A stretch of 64,000 bases of DNA, taken from NCBI RefSeq assembly GCF_963676685.1, contig NC_092345.1:24885585-24949584 (forward strand), in the 5' to 3' direction. Position numbers and translations under genes: made by a program. Source of the DNA: Mytilus edulis. Its lineage: Eukaryota > Mollusca > Bivalvia > Mytilida > Mytilidae. Below, one piece after another: positions 1 to 12,999 of the stretch; the first letter of the stretch is position 1; every line of letters begins with the position of its first letter. A model generated the notes under the pieces. It worked only from the letters and a program-made list of their open reading frames with translations. It was not told the origin of the DNA and made no database searches.

Positions 1-2286
1 ATTTTGCTTTAACAATATATGTCATTAGTCAATAAATTAGCTATAATTAGCATGTGTATTTTTATCTTTAGCAGTTGAATTAATCGAGGGTAGCATTGTT
101 TTTAAAAGCTACGATTAAGAAATACCAATAGCAAAAAAGTTATATGTTTTTCATGACTGTCATGACTGTATTTTAATGACCAGTTGACTTCCCTCTTATT
201 ACTCGTATACACTGACAGTAGCAATTATAGGCGGTATACATGTTTATTCAAGCTTTTAAGAATTTTTTATTACAGATGAAAACTTTATATGACTTGCAAC
301 TAGATTTTGCAAAGTTAAACTTTTTAAAAGTAGAAAAACGTTTGTTTCATTAAACTGTGTAGAAGTGTAAAGTGTATACAACAGAAGAGTCAAAGGAATT
401 GAAAGTTCCATTTAAAACACATAATTCATCTACAACATAATTCCAAAAGACCGAGATGAAAAACAAAAAATTGACTATTTGTATGTTATCAAGGTAGCCA
501 TAGATAGATAATCCCTGACGTTTAGATAACTTATGGCTATAGCATTGTCTGATGGGTAGTAATTAATGGATTCACATTATGATCTACAATGTAAATTGCA
601 TAAATGTCAGTACTGTGGATTTGTTTGTAATGTAAATGTGGTAAGCGTAACAGTCATGTCAAAGTAAATGAATGTCAATCGTTATAATTATTAGCCATGA
701 CTGTTAGTCTGACCTTTCATTCTAAGTTGACTTTTGTAGACCTTCTAATCACACTTAAGACTGATAAACATTACTTGTACCCACCTTTATAATAGCTTGG
801 CTTCAATCGTTAAAAGTAGGTAACCCACATGAAATCAAGTGGCGTTGATTTGCAATACAAAACGAAGGACCTGATATCTTATTGGTATTTAATCATTTCA
901 AACATGTTCTTAAATCACCTGAGATCATTCGAAAATAAACATGAACAAATAGTTTGTTGTTTGATAAAACTTTACTGATAAAAATAAATACACCGCCTTT
1001 ACTATCCTTTGTGGGTGATGGCTAGCTGTAGATACCAGAATATTTAGCAAAAATCAAAAACCCTGAGATACTTTCTGTTTAAAGGAAAACACACATGTTG
1101 AAAATTGTCCTTCTCTTTGTTTTTTTTCGAAAGTAGATGGAAAGTTAATAATAACAAGTGCAAAACACTTTTCTAGAGCAGAAACGGAAGATCGCCAAGT
1201 TTACTGAGAAAATAATGGAGTGATTCTTTTAATAATAAGGATGTGACACACGTTGTAGTATGCAACGGTCTTCTTTAGGATGTTCATTTATATTAGGTAA
1301 CGAGTGGGTAGAACTGAAATACAAGATCAGATGTAATGCACAAGGAAATGAGATGAGTTCGATATGTAATTTCTTCCAAAATGTTTTTTTTTTAATTTTA
1401 TTTATGATACTAAATGTCATTGGATTGATTAAGGAAAAAAATGAGTAAAGATAAATGGCTTATAATTTATAAACGAATAATGGCGTTTTTGGATAACATC
1501 TTTTAGAGCATTTCGAAAATAAAGACAACAGTAGTATACCGCTGTTCAAAAACCATAAATTGATTGAGGGAATACAAATCCTGGTTTTAAATTAAATTCG
1601 AGGAAACGAAACAACAGAAACACTGAGGAGCAACAAGAAACCACATGACAATGCAACACACACACAGATATAATCGAAGTAGGTATTACCAATGTGATTT
1701 CAACTGATCGGGCGGAGCTTACATTTCAATTTGCAAAGGGACAGTCTATTTGAAGATGTGTGTGATAAGAATGATTGATTACCGTTATAATTATCATTGA
1801 ATTCTAATCACCAATCAGTGTCATAAAAGGAATTTACAAAAATTGACTGGACACTTCATTGATGGGCTTATCCTAAAACACCTATCTGTAGATGGACGGT
1901 TTTTATGAGCGATCCGGTTAAACTCCGCTCAGTTAAATGAAATAAATCGAGTAATAAATCTTAATAAAATTTAAAAATAAATAAACACGTATGATAAATA
2001 ACATAACCTCCACATTGCGTAGTCTTACACTAGTGATGGTAGTATGTTAACAAGAAAAAGTGTTTTCTAATAAATTAATCAAAGGTGCCTCTTACCTATT
2101 TGTTTTCTTATGTTTAACAGAACCCGTATTAACGAAAAATAGAAGTACGATTCCGTATGCCTTCTGAATTTCTGTTCATGAACTCGTACCTTATCTCATT
2201 GATCATGTTGATATCACATTTACCCTCGGTGAGTTAAATTTTATCTTCAAAAATATCAACGTTAGAAGATGATTATACTAGAAAAG
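1..2286. other. AT-rich non-coding stretch, nothing recognised
   Basis: No open frame here has recognisable protein motifs. The overlapping short frames near 1230-1450 lie on both strands of the same AT-rich DNA and look like chance. I see no repeat shared with the rest of the window. Confidence 0.5.
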
Positions 2287-2293
2287 TATTAGA

Positions 2294-2590
2294 ATAAAAT
2301 TGAGAATGGAAATGGGGAATGTGTCAAAGAGACAACAACCCGACCATAGAAAAAACAACAGCAGAAGGTCACCAACAGGTCTTCAATGTAGCGAGAAATT
2401 TCCGCACCCGGAGGCGTCCTTCAGATGGCCCCTAAACAAATATATACTAGTTCAGTGATAATGAACGCAAAACTAATTTCCAAATTGTACACAAGAAACT
2501 AAATTATAATAATACAAGACTAACAAAGGCCAGAGGCTCCTGACTTGGGACAGGCGCAAAAATGCGGCGGGGTTAAACATGTTTATGAGA
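2294..2590. repeat. Dispersed repeat R1, copy 1
   Basis: About 300 bp nearly identical in the same orientation to 11826-12120. Shared landmarks are GGAATGTGTCAAAGAGACAA, the stretch CACCAACAGGTCTTCAATG and the end segment GGACAGGCGCAAAAATGCGG. It carries no intact coding frame. The class (retroelement piece or non-autonomous element) cannot be decided from two copies. Confidence 0.8.
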
Positions 2591-2600
2591 AAACTGTTTC

Positions 2601-5060
2601 ATTGAGACTTTCTATGAATTCAGACGTGTAGCAATGTGTAAAGGTTACAGGCTTATTAAAACGTAATAACCTTACTTCACAAAACATGTACGGTATCAAA
2701 AGTTTTATCACCTACATTTGTGTCTTTCTATTTACAGAACGGGAACTGAAAAAAATACTCCAACTCAAGGCACAACATTTTGTTGGTGTATGTGGTTATC
2801 AAGGTGTTTTGTGTTGATAATATTTGCTGTAAATGTTGAAAAATTGGAATTTAAAACCATTCAGTGCAAAAATGTCAATTCACTTCAAATGTGTCATTTT
2901 TTGTTATTTGCATGGCTTCTATGGATGTTAACCATAACCATACACTCTAACCCCTACAATATCTCCTATATCTGTAAGTTGTGTTGCTATATTTTTCAGT
3001 GTGAATGTTTTACCAGTCATTTTTTCCTTTTGTGTTATCTGTTGCTGGATAGGTTTTCCACTATTTCCTCATTTAATTATCTTAAAGTCAACACAATTCC
3101 TTTTGTTTGTTTGCATGTCGATTTCATATGCAATCATTGTGGAGTGGAATTTTTGCAATCGATGAAGTTCTGTTTTGTTGGGTTTTTTCTATTGAGGAAG
3201 TTTCCATTCTAATATTTCCTTACGATTATCAATTTTGCGGAGACAATTTTCCAGTCAATTAATTAGTGTTTGTTTTTCATATTTGTGGAGATGTTTCCGC
3301 AGTCTGCTGTTTTCTTGATAAAATGATGTGACAAAAATACTGTACAAATAAACAAAATATCGAATTGTGTAAATAATGCTAAAATTAGTGTATGTTCTAA
3401 CAATTTCTGTTTTTTCTTCAAAATCAAAATTGTCTTAAGACAAATAAATCCTCATCCCCTATGGATTTTACCAAGCCTCTGTTGACCGTGCATATTTTTT
3501 TTTTTGGAATGAAGCGCCTTTCACGCTTCTTACAAAATGTACTCGGTCAACACCTTTTACAAAAACATGAAAAAGGCGCATTCAATAATAGTTCAATAAA
3601 ATGTACTTCATACGTTCGTTTGGGATAAATATTATAATAACAGAGTAATGCAAATGCATTGCAATTGCTATCGATGGGGTATTTATTGCCGTGTGATTCG
3701 TGGTTTTAATTAATCAACGAGTTTAAAGGTTGAAAAAAAATCAATTTTACATTGGCTCTTTGACACATTCGTCTTATTTTTAAGTAATGTTTATACGAAA
3801 GACACCTGACACATTGACATAGGCTTGGGAACACTAAGCGACAAATGTTTACATCCTCCAACACAATAAATTCCGAAGTTAAGTACATTTGCCATTTTCC
3901 ACCATGTCTTACAAAACGACAGCACTGGTTGCTGAAATAGTTGTGCTCCGTCGAAACATACATTGACAAAGTGAAGCAAACACTTTTATATTGCCGTTAC
4001 TGACGAATGATTGTTTGATTTCTATTTCTGAACATATTCCATAAGCTTATCAGAACAACATCAGAATTAGATCATTGCTGTAAAACATAGTCATAGTGTG
4101 GAATCACTAAGCACTAAAATTACTGAAAGATTTGGATTCTATGTCTATATGAAGTTGATAGATTTTTCACTCATTGACAAGGAAAGTTTGGAAATACAAC
4201 ACAGTTTGAAGAGTGAGCTCAGCTGAGGTCATTTGTCGAATATTTGTTGTTGACCAGCCAGGCGATGTGGAAGTACAAATTTATGATAATTCTAAATAAA
4301 GTAAAATAGACATTTAATATCATTAATGAACAAAGAACAGCAATCAATAGGCCAGAACGTGTGTTTTTTTCTTTAGAGGACAATGATCTCACAGTTTCAG
4401 AAATGTATGCTTCATGACTTATGTTGGCATGATGTGTTTTTATGTAATTGTATGTTTTATGCAGTGCATCATGACTTACATCAGTGTAACACTATTTACT
4501 TAAAGCATACATTTCCTTTTTTGAAATTTTTAAGAACAATGCCTAAAAATTTTGCGTAATATTCCTACCCCTCGTTTTATAGCATGCAAAAACTAAAGCA
4601 ATGGCTCATATGCTTACACTGTAAAAACAAGAGAGAGCTAAAATTGTTTTCATTTGACCACGCTTCATTATAAATATCTTTGAATCTACTCGTCAACATG
4701 TTTGGCCTTCAGCATGGCTTATTTATACCTCAAGTTATTTTTTTTTTGGATAAAGTATAAGAGCATTGCATCGAATGTCATTTTGATGTGTTGAATATAT
4801 ATCCTCTACTTTGAAAGCAGGTATTGGTGGCCTTCGGCTGTTGTCTTTGACACAATCTTTATTTCGTTTCTCAATATTATTTGTACAGAAATCTATCCTG
4901 GCTATCCTCTTACGTCTTTTATTGTCATCTAGAATGAAAGTATTTTACTATTGCTTTCAAAGTGGACACTCACAATTATAATTCATCAGATTAGAATACT
5001 GAATAGTGTTTGTTGACTGCATGTGTGTTTTAAATGGTTTAAAGAAAGTATTCAAACAAT
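2601..5060. other. Non-coding stretch without recognisable features
   Basis: A 164-residue frame at 2718-3212 is rich in Phe, Cys and Leu, as expected from T-rich DNA, and matches no family I know. The rest is AT-rich with short homopolymers. Confidence 0.4.
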
Positions 5061-5064
5061 GCAT

Positions 5065-5560
5065 CTGGGGCCAGTTTCATAAAGCTGTCTTAGGACTAAG
5101 ACATGTCTTGGGATGGTCTTATGACATATCTCAATCCTAAGCGGGTTTCACAAAGTATTCCTAAATTACAACATCTCTTAAAATTGGTCTCAAAGTTAGG
5201 ATTACACGAGAGGTGTCTGATGAAGGTCTTAGGATAGTCATAAATTTATTTATATAAATAACACTCATTTATTATCGTATTATCAATTTTTATTTTCTTG
5301 CTAAATCTGTAGGTTGACGGATTATTATGAGTTAAAAGCTTCAATATATTGCTTTAAAGCAATGATGCACCATTTTATCCTTGAACCTTTTCATAACCGA
5401 TACAATGACAGCTTTAAGCATATCTTTGCTAAGATCATCCTACGACAGCTTTGGGACGAGGTCTGAGATATGTCTATAGATTGTCATAAGAGGATCATAA
5501 GACATGTCCTAATATATCTTATGGCAGTGTTAGGAATGCTTCATAATACCGACCCCTGGA
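5065..5560. mobile_element. MITE-like element with imperfect inverted ends
   Basis: The left end (GGGGCCAGTTTCATAAAG, then GACTAAGACATGTCTT) reads back, imperfectly, as the reverse complement of the right end near 5490-5560 (AAGACATGTCC, then CTTCATAATACCGACCCC). Several internal stems repeat the TCTTA/TAAGA theme. It has no coding capacity. This is the usual look of a foldback MITE of about 0.5 kb. Confidence 0.65.
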
Positions 5561-5715
5561 CATTAACAGTATCAAAAAAGAACATAACACACAAACAGAA
5601 ATAAATGATAAAAAAGTGATGAAAATCTTATTGAGGTTAATAACATCTGTTGCAATAATAGCAGCATAACTTTATTTTTTTCAAAATCAAGTTAATACCA
5701 TTTTTAAGCAAAATT

Positions 5716-5826
5716 GTGTACAGGTTATAACATGTACGAGGTACTTTTGTACATGTTATAACTTGTATTTTAGCATTATACAAGTTTAACATGTACAATA
5801 TTTTTGTACATGTTATAACCTGTAGA
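5716..5826. repeat. Short palindromic repeat cluster
   Basis: Around the 16-base core GTACATGTTATAACYTGTA there are inverted copies at about 5716-5736 and 5805-5823, with partial copies between. The single strand could fold into a long hairpin. No gene is visible around it. Confidence 0.6.
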
Positions 5827-6120
5827 AAATCGCAACTTGTACACGACATATATACAACAAAATCCTCTTGTAAAAGTAGTATAGTTGTATTAAACGTTAA
5901 TTCATTCACATCATTTAAAATGTTTTTATTCATTGTAATCAGATGTAATCTTGATTACTTTGCCAATATAATCATTAATTTAATCAGACACTTTCAGAAA
6001 AGATGTAATCATTAATTTAATTTAATCGTACAAATGACAAAATTGTAATTAAATCAACTACGTTGAAAGTAATTGGGCCCATCTCTGAACCTAATAAACA
6101 TACATTTTACCTCGCATTTT

Positions 6121-6165
6121 TGGTTTCAGTTTCGGTTTCGGTTTTTCGGTTTCGGTATCGGATTC
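6121..6165. repeat. Simple repeat (GGTTTC)n
   Basis: Imperfect six-base repeat of TTTCGG/GGTTTC units, about seven units long, with one longer T run. Confidence 0.75.
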
Positions 6166-6364
6166 TGGTGAACAAGTCTATTGCAAGATTAAAGAGTCGT
6201 AGATTGTATTTACTCTAAAAGATCTTTTGATTTTTTTAATATCCATATCTGATTCACGCAGCTTCTAGAATATGTAGTTTCTTTGACTAACTTTGAAGCC
6301 AACCTGTTTTTTTCAATTTAGAATACAGTCAAATCTTCTGTTTTCTATTTTTAGCACATTTTAG

Positions 6365-6520
6365 GTCCTCAATGCTCTTCAACTTTGTACTTTATTTGGC
6401 CATTCAAACATTTTTGCCTCGAGCGTCACTGATGAGGGGTTTTTTTTGTAGACGAAACGAGCGTCTGTCGTAAGTGTACAATTTTAGTCCTGGTATCTAT
6501 GATGAGTTTATTTGTAAAGG
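6365..6520 (+). repeat. Decayed retrozyme-like repeat with degenerate hammerhead
   Basis: The plus strand carries CGTCACTGATGA at 6424-6435, later GACGAAACG, then AGCGTCTGTCG. That is the order of hammerhead core elements seen intact at 43-46 kb. Helix II is spoiled (GGG opposite GAC) and helix I has a mismatch. The preceding text (CAATGCTCTTCAACTTTGTAC) is the body of the same repeat. Probably inactive. Confidence 0.7.
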
Positions 6521-6928
6521 CGCTTATTTAGTTTTGGTATCCAATACAGTGATGGCAGATCCAGTTATTCATCTTTGGTTAAAATTCCAAATGAAAATGT
6601 CTCTCTTTTACAATAAATCAGTAAAAACTGTCGACAACAAATATTATCCATAACACAGGATCTGCAAAAATTACATTTTACACCCTATTCAAGCTGTATC
6701 TGTCTACAAATAAATACAAATTAATGTGATAATTAGATAGAAGGGTTTTTGTAATCATGTTCGTCGATATGATCTTATAGCTGTATTCAACAATAATCTT
6801 TAAAAAATCAACACAATAAACCATGTAAATCACTCCAATGCAATTAAAATAATATTTCAATAAAACAAGGTCGAAGTTTAAATTTCAAAAAATGTATGTG
6901 CACACGAGACTGCATAAAACAATGTATT

Positions 6929-7146
6929 TCTAAAGAACTAACTTTTAAATATCTCATATTATTTTATTTCAAGGTAAACATCAAAATGAGAGAGTCATAT
7001 ATTAACAGTAAGTTTATTTCAGTTACACAAATTTATTCTAAAGAACTAACTTTTAAATATCTCATATTATTTTATTTCAAGGTAAACATCAAAATGAGAG
7101 AGTCATATATTAACAGTAAGTATATTTCAGTTACACAAATTTATTA
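6929..7146. repeat. Tandem duplication, 108-bp unit x2
   Basis: Two adjacent copies starting with TAAAGAACTAACTTTTAAAT at 6931 and 7039, nearly identical. Because 108 is divisible by three, an 84-residue frame spans both and shows a 36-residue repeat. That frame has no family likeness and is probably a by-product. Confidence 0.9.
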
Positions 7147-7272
7147 CTAAGTTGGTTAATATAATGTTTGGTTTCATCGTTTGTTCGTATATTTGTTAGG
7201 TCTGTCTTTTTTGTATTTTTTTAACAAGCAAATATTAGAAGTAAATAACTTGTTTATATTGTTATGTTTGCT

Positions 7273-7450
7273 GTGATAGATAAGTTGTTATTTTCAAGAA
7301 ATGACGTACCGATGCAGATAATTGAATTTCACTAAAAAAAAGGTTTCCCTTCGGCAAAAAAATAATTGTGTTTGGTGTGGTAGATAAGTTGTTATTTTCA
7401 AGAAAGGACGTACCGATACAGAGAATTGAATTTCGCTATAAAAAAAAAAC
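7273..7450. repeat. Imperfect direct repeat, about 75 bp x2
   Basis: Two copies of a segment containing AGATAAGTTGTTATTTTCAA and ACGTACCGAT.CAGA, about 105 bp apart (near 7277 and 7382), with several point differences. Function unknown. Confidence 0.8.
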
Positions 7451-7824
7451 AGTTTCACTGCAGCAAAATTGTGTGTGAACACGTCATAAACAGCCAGAGA
7501 AAAACTTGACCTTTTGTAATGCCAACAAGACACTTGAAGGGGGATTTATTCCGGTTTGATACGGTAATTAAGGCTATCAAAATACACAAAAGGACGCCCA
7601 TGAAATTTGTAAAATTGTTTAAATGTTTTCGGAACGTATCTTTCTAAACGGGCAAAAATCGTTAATTTCATCAGTTGTTTCGGTTTTAAACGTTAAACGG
7701 TTATTTTAACTGGGAATAAAAAGTGGAATGCGTTATGCATGCACAACGAATATTCCTGTCGACAATAAGGGTTATCAGGTTTCCAGCAGGCAGTGGTTGG
7801 GTATTGACATGATTTATTATTGTA

Positions 7825-8083
7825 GATATTTGATTTATAAAATATGACGGGAAAAGGGTTACTCGGCCTCTTACCTTATATTTGCGTTGATATTATTTGG
7901 GTCTCAAATCAAAAGATAGAAAAGGGCTTAAATTTTGTCAAATGACTATTTATGAGATATTAAGTATTATGTTAAAAGATAAATAGGTTTTATGGGGCAG
8001 AATATTTTGTGTCATACGGAAAAACACCAAGGAGTCCGAACATTTGACACTTATTCAAAACCTTACCTTAGTACATTCCTAAA
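7825..8083 (+). mobile_element. MITE family M2, left-truncated copy
   Basis: Resembles 19350-19622: the AATATGRCGGGAAAAGG block, then a stretch with GGAGTCCGAACATTTGACAC and the end ACCTTAGTACATTCCTAAA. The left terminal inverted repeat seen in the other two copies is missing or beyond recognition. Confidence 0.7.
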
Positions 8084-8085
8084 TG

Positions 8086-9100
8086 ATGTTCCAATTCGCT
8101 AAGGGTTATGTTTACTGTATTTGGCTTTTTTTCTTTGTATATCCTTTTTGTATCATATAGTGCCTAACGATTATTCAATTACTTATATATCCCTAAATTT
8201 GGGCTTTAGGGATGAAGGCCTAGTTTCAATATGAAAAGCGCTCAGGTACATCAAATTTATACAGTGTTATTTCTATTATCGACCACTGAATTGATACTAC
8301 TTCTAGTAGACAGTCAGTCCCTTAAAGAGGGGGGGCAAGGGGTTTAACTGTTATGCTGTTATGATCCTTAAAGGTCACCTAGCACCAGCTTTATATAAGC
8401 CAGTCTTTCTATAGTGGTACTATAAAGTACAAACTTATCTTAAATTTTCTGCTAGCTTACTTAAATTTTAAGTTGATAAATTAAGAAACTATTTATAGTT
8501 CAAACTAATTCAGGCAAATTTTACTTAAGTTATCATTGACTATTATATGTATGTAATATTGTTGGTCATAAAGCTTACCACGTATTTAAAAACCTATAAT
8601 CAATGGTTAACAAGTTGCGTTTTTAAATTCTTGGTAAAACAATATCTGAATGTGGATGATTTAAAACAAAAGTGTGGTTTACATTGTATGTTACATAATT
8701 TTCAACAGATTCTTTTACAAAAAGTTAAACTGTGATAGTTAAAGTTAAAATAATGTACTTTCTCTCCTTTTTAACCTGTGTTAAAATGATATTACTTATA
8801 GTGAACGATCAAGCGTTAAGATTGATAATCTATTCTATTTGTACTGATTTCAATACTACATAATCATAAACAAATTCCAAAGATATTGAAACCTGATTTA
8901 TACAAAAGGCCAACAGTAACCTTGAAATTTAATTACAAATACACAAATATGATTACAAATATAATTTCCGTTTTGAATATAGTCATACAACCGATATTTA
9001 ACAAGACATTGTAGTAAATAAAGAAGACAAATTAAAAACAAAAAATACTTTTAAAAATGAACTTTAAACGTAATGTGTTGTTTAAAAGACGAATGAGAAA
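8086..9100. other. Non-coding stretch, nothing recognised
   Basis: No coding or repeat signal that I can support. Confidence 0.4.
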
Positions 9101-9104
9101 ATAT

Positions 9105-9260
9105 GGTATGTCAATAAACTCATTCTAGATACAAGGATTGACATTTTTTTACGGTAGACAAGAGTTTCGTCTACGAAAGACTCACTATCGACACTCGAAT
9201 AAAAACAGTTAAAAGGGCAGGAATAAAGTACAAAGTTGAAGAGCTTTGACTACCAAAAAT
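9105..9260 (-). repeat. Decayed retrozyme-like repeat (minus strand)
   Basis: On the minus strand GACGAAAC and a GAGTC/GAC stem remain, but the CTGATGA core has become GATAGTGA. It is followed by the body sequence AGTACAAAGTTGAAGAGC found in the array at 43-46 kb. Likely inactive relic. Confidence 0.65.
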
Positions 9261-10730
9261 AATTTAAATGTTTTTCCAATGAGACAAATCTCAAACAGAG
9301 ACCAACCAATGTAAAATGTTTCCAAATACAGATTACATTTGTAATATAGAATGCACTGACGACGCAGGGTTCGATCAATCTATTTTCAAAAGGGAATTCC
9401 AACCAAAGATAAGGGGGGAGGGTCCGACAGTATGTCCCTATTCAAAAGCACTGACCGTCAATAAAAGGAGTGCCCCCCCCCCCCCCCGCCCGGAACAGCC
9501 CGTGATTTCTCACTACGACGTTGTTCATTTCAACACAAAGTATATACACAAATCTATTCAATTGATTTTTAGGGAGAAAAAAATCTAAAAGTGTAGCAGG
9601 TGAGAAGAAATTAAAAAAAAAATCAAAATCTATTTAAATCAACAAGGCAACAGTTGCAGATACAAAGTAGTAATTGTACATAAAAACGACAACTACATCC
9701 CTTTTTCAAATGAAACAGTTTGTAGAGTATCCTCTGGACAATATTTTTTTCGTATACTATACCATTGCATTAAAGTCATAAGAAACCTCAAATTCAAAAA
9801 AAATATTGCATATGTTTTTTATAACTCAATGGATAGTTTTCATTGTAAAACTTATGTACATATACTTTTTTCTGAAGAAAATTCTTTAATTTATTCATAT
9901 TTAGAAGAAGTTTACTTTATTTGAATTGCTTCCTTCCAGCAAGCAATTCCCCCGATATATTTTCCGTATGCAAGATGACCTCAGTGTGACCCATCTCGTA
10001 AAAATCCGGTGACCACAATACGCATGGATGTCCTTAAAATAAACTATTACCTGAATTTACATGTTAAACACGTGCTCAATTTCCATGCTTTTTTGTTTAT
10101 TTTTCGTCAATTGTTGACAAACAGGTGACAATCGTTAAACTTCGGCTTTAAAACACGAACTTTAATTACCTGCCATATTTTCACAACAACACTGACCGAT
10201 TGAAAAAAAAAATGACGATAATACGATATTTACACGAACAAAATGATAAATTCGAGCACAGAAGACTAAGTTTATGATGTTTGTATGCATTGGTTTAAAA
10301 ATTGGAAGAACAATATTTTTCACCGGTCACTCGTTTCTTATGACTTTAAAAGTTCCCTGTTTTACGAGGAAAGTCTATTTCTCCTGCAAATAATATGTCA
10401 TACATCTATCTACACTTTCGTCCCTTATAAATACTTGTCGTCAAATATTCGGTTTTGTGTGGTTCTGATGGTTAATCCAGAATGCGCTTCGGACACATGC
10501 ATTATTTTTGTACTTTGAGATGACCACTTGTTTTTTTTTCACCTGTAATCGTATGTCTAAAGTGTAAACTCGGGTATAGACATAGTTTCCGCAAACGTCT
10601 AATTATCATTTGACATATTCACAACGATATGTGGTCGTATAATTTTGCTACTCACGAAAGTGACATTAATAAGTTGTTATAATGCATTCAAATATTATCT
10701 GAAGTGTTGTTATGAACCAGTAAATATTAA
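9261..10730. other. Non-coding stretch with a 15-base C run
   Basis: A C homopolymer sits at about 9473-9487. Short frames at 9316-9588 and 10285-10518 have no recognisable motifs. Confidence 0.4.
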
Positions 10731-10734
10731 ACTT

Positions 10735-11115
10735 ATCTATACTATTAAACGAGAAGACCTCATTTTGTGTGTCGCTTCTCTTCTTTCCACAATGAATTAA
10801 TCAACACGCCTCTGTGTCCTATATGTACAGTGCATAGTCGCATTTGTCATTCATTCATATGGTTATTCAGATTGAGTTATTTTGGGAGAAAAACGAGAAA
10901 AAAAGGCATCCGGATTTTGTCCCGTCATTGGACGAAATTTTTTAAAGTCAGATTAGTTTTCCGGTTTGCGTTTTTCTTTGAACCTACATACACTACGAAT
11001 AAAGTGCATTTTAATGATATCAGCTATCATTTTCAAGTTAACTATCCACGGCGGTCACAGAGTTTATTAAATAGAAGGTCTGTATACTATATCAATGATC
11101 ACCATGGATCGATTT
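10735..11115. repeat. Possible dispersed element, single copy in window
   Basis: The block opens with TATACTATTAAACGAGAAGA and runs to about 11115. Its composition differs from the flanks and the opening resembles mussel repeat ends I remember. No second copy exists here, so this is only a suspicion. A 116-residue frame inside has no family likeness. Confidence 0.3.
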
Positions 11116-11264
11116 GAAAGTAAATACACTTTATTTATATAGTAATGAATGTTCGTAATATACAGATAAGCGCTAAAATAATTCATGTGAACTTTTGATA
11201 CCTTTACTGAAATGCTCCAGTCTTTAAACCTTTTACAAAATTCATTGATTACAAAAAAAAGATG

Positions 11265-11425
11265 TGGTATGATTGCCATGTTGATATAACTCTCCACAAG
11301 TGACCAAAAATGACACAGAAATTAATAACTATAGGTCACCGTATGGCCTTCAACAACGAGCAAAGCCCATACCGCATACTCAGCTTTAAAAGGCCCCGAC
11401 ATGACGATGAAAAACAATTCAAACG
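11265..11425 (-). repeat. Dispersed repeat R2 fragment
   Basis: The segment GATGTGGTATGATTGCCATG, then CTATAGGTCACCGTATGGCC, is the reverse complement of the block at 48130-48240 and related to 12640-12950, 36275-36490 and 61785-61905. Non-coding dispersed element with one conserved end (CATACCACATCTTC on the other strand). Confidence 0.75.
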
Positions 11426-11815
11426 AGAAAACTAGCGGCCTTATTTATGTACAAAGTGAGTCTCATTGCTTTCATACGTAGTGTAAGCGGAATACGGGAA
11501 TCTGACAAAACAGTAAGCGGGATCCGGGATCAGAACCCCCCTTTTTTTTCCCAATGAGACCCCCTACAAAAAATGAACGAAAAACAAATATGTAACACAT
11601 AAACAAACGGCAGCCACTGAATTACAGGCTCCTTACTCATGTTACTTAAATGTTCATAGTATACTAAAGGTATGTTCATATTGAAATTGATAGAAAACCA
11701 AAATTTGGTATTTTGGAAATAAACGAGGAGGGATGAAAAAAAAACATTTTCCGGTCCCCAATAACCTATGACTAATGACACTTTTGCTGAAATTCTCCAG
11801 TCATTTTTACAAAAT

Positions 11816-12450
11816 TCTTCAAATAAAATTGGGAATGGAAATGGGGAATGTGTCAAAGAGACAACAACCCGACCAAATAAAAAACAACAACAGCAGAGGG
11901 TCACCAACAGGTCTTCAATGTAGCGAGAAATTCCCGCACCCGGAGGCGTCCTTCAGCTGGCCCCTAAACAAATATATACTAGTCCAGTGATAATGAACGC
12001 CATACTAATTTCCAAATTGTACACAAGAAACTAAAATTAAAATAATACAAGACTAACAAAGGCCAGAGGCTCCTGACTTGGGACAGGCGCAAAAATGCGG
12101 CGGGGTTAAACATGTTTGTGAGATCTCAACCCTCCCCCTATACCTCTAACCAATGTAGTAAAGTAAACGCATAACAATACGCACATTAAAATTCAGTTCA
12201 AGAGAAATCCGAGTCTGATGTCAGAAGATGTAACCAAAGAAAATAAACAAAATGACAATAATACATAAATAACAACAGACTACTAGCAGTTAACTGACAT
12301 GCCAGCTCCAGACTTCAATTAAACTGACTGAAAGATTATGATTTCATCATATTAACATCAGGCACAATCCTTCCCGTTAGGGGTTTAGTATCATACCATC
12401 ATAACATATATGAGAAGAACATAACCCGTGTCATGCCAACAACTGTATTT
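11816..12450. repeat. Dispersed repeat R1, longer copy
   Basis: Its first 300 bp match 2294-2590 almost base for base. It then continues for about 330 bp not present in copy 1 (ending near GTGTCATGCCAACAACTGT), so copy 1 is shorter at this side. No intact frame. Confidence 0.75.
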
Positions 12451-12639
12451 TAGAATAAATGTGTTTAGTTCCGATGCAAAGACCTTATCAGTGACTCAAT
12501 AAACAACACTTTACATACTTTAAACTACGCTCTGAATGCCCGCGATTTCGCGGGTGTGTTTTAGTGGTAAATAAACCAGAAAGACCTCGCTGTCAAAAGG
12601 AGGCAATTAAAAATTAACAATGTTCGGTCATATATAGAT

Positions 12640-12955
12640 ATAGGAAGATGTGGTGTGTGATGAGACAACTCTGCATCCAAATAACAATTTATAAAAGTAA
12701 ACCATTATAGGTCAATGTACGGCCTGCAACACGGAGACTTGGCTCACACCGAACAAAAAGCTATAAAGGGCCCCCAAATTGCTAGTGTAAAACCATTCAA
12801 ACGGGAAAACCAACGGTCTAATCTATACAAAAAACGAGAAACGAGAAACACCTATAAATTACATAAACAAACGACAACTACTGCACATCAGATTCCTGAT
12901 TTAGGACAGGTGCAAACATTTGCAGCGGGATTAAACGTTTTAATGAATCATTTAT
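12640..12955 (-). repeat. Dispersed repeat R2, long copy
   Basis: Contains GGTCAATGTACGGCCTGCAA, AAACGGGAAAACCAACGGTC and, at the far end, GATTTAGGACAGGTGCAAAC. The same two ends occur in reverse complement at 48130-48240 and 48430-48510. The 95-residue frame that crosses it is part of the repeat and not a host gene. Confidence 0.75.
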
Positions 12956-12999
12956 TTGAACTTTATGTAACATTGTATTTTTTCATTAATAAATACTGT

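Noticed and set aside
1229-1448. Overlapping frames on both strands
   Set aside because: Mutual shadows in AT-rich DNA with no motif.
2718-3212. 164-residue open frame rich in Phe, Cys and Leu
   Set aside because: T-rich DNA easily yields such frames. It has no motif and no clear splice sites, and the hydrophobic runs follow from composition.
6896-7150. 84-residue protein with a 36-residue internal repeat
   Set aside because: Explained by a 108-bp tandem duplication whose length is a multiple of three.
9316-9588. 90-residue frame with a Pro run
   Set aside because: The Pro run comes from a C homopolymer and no domain is seen.
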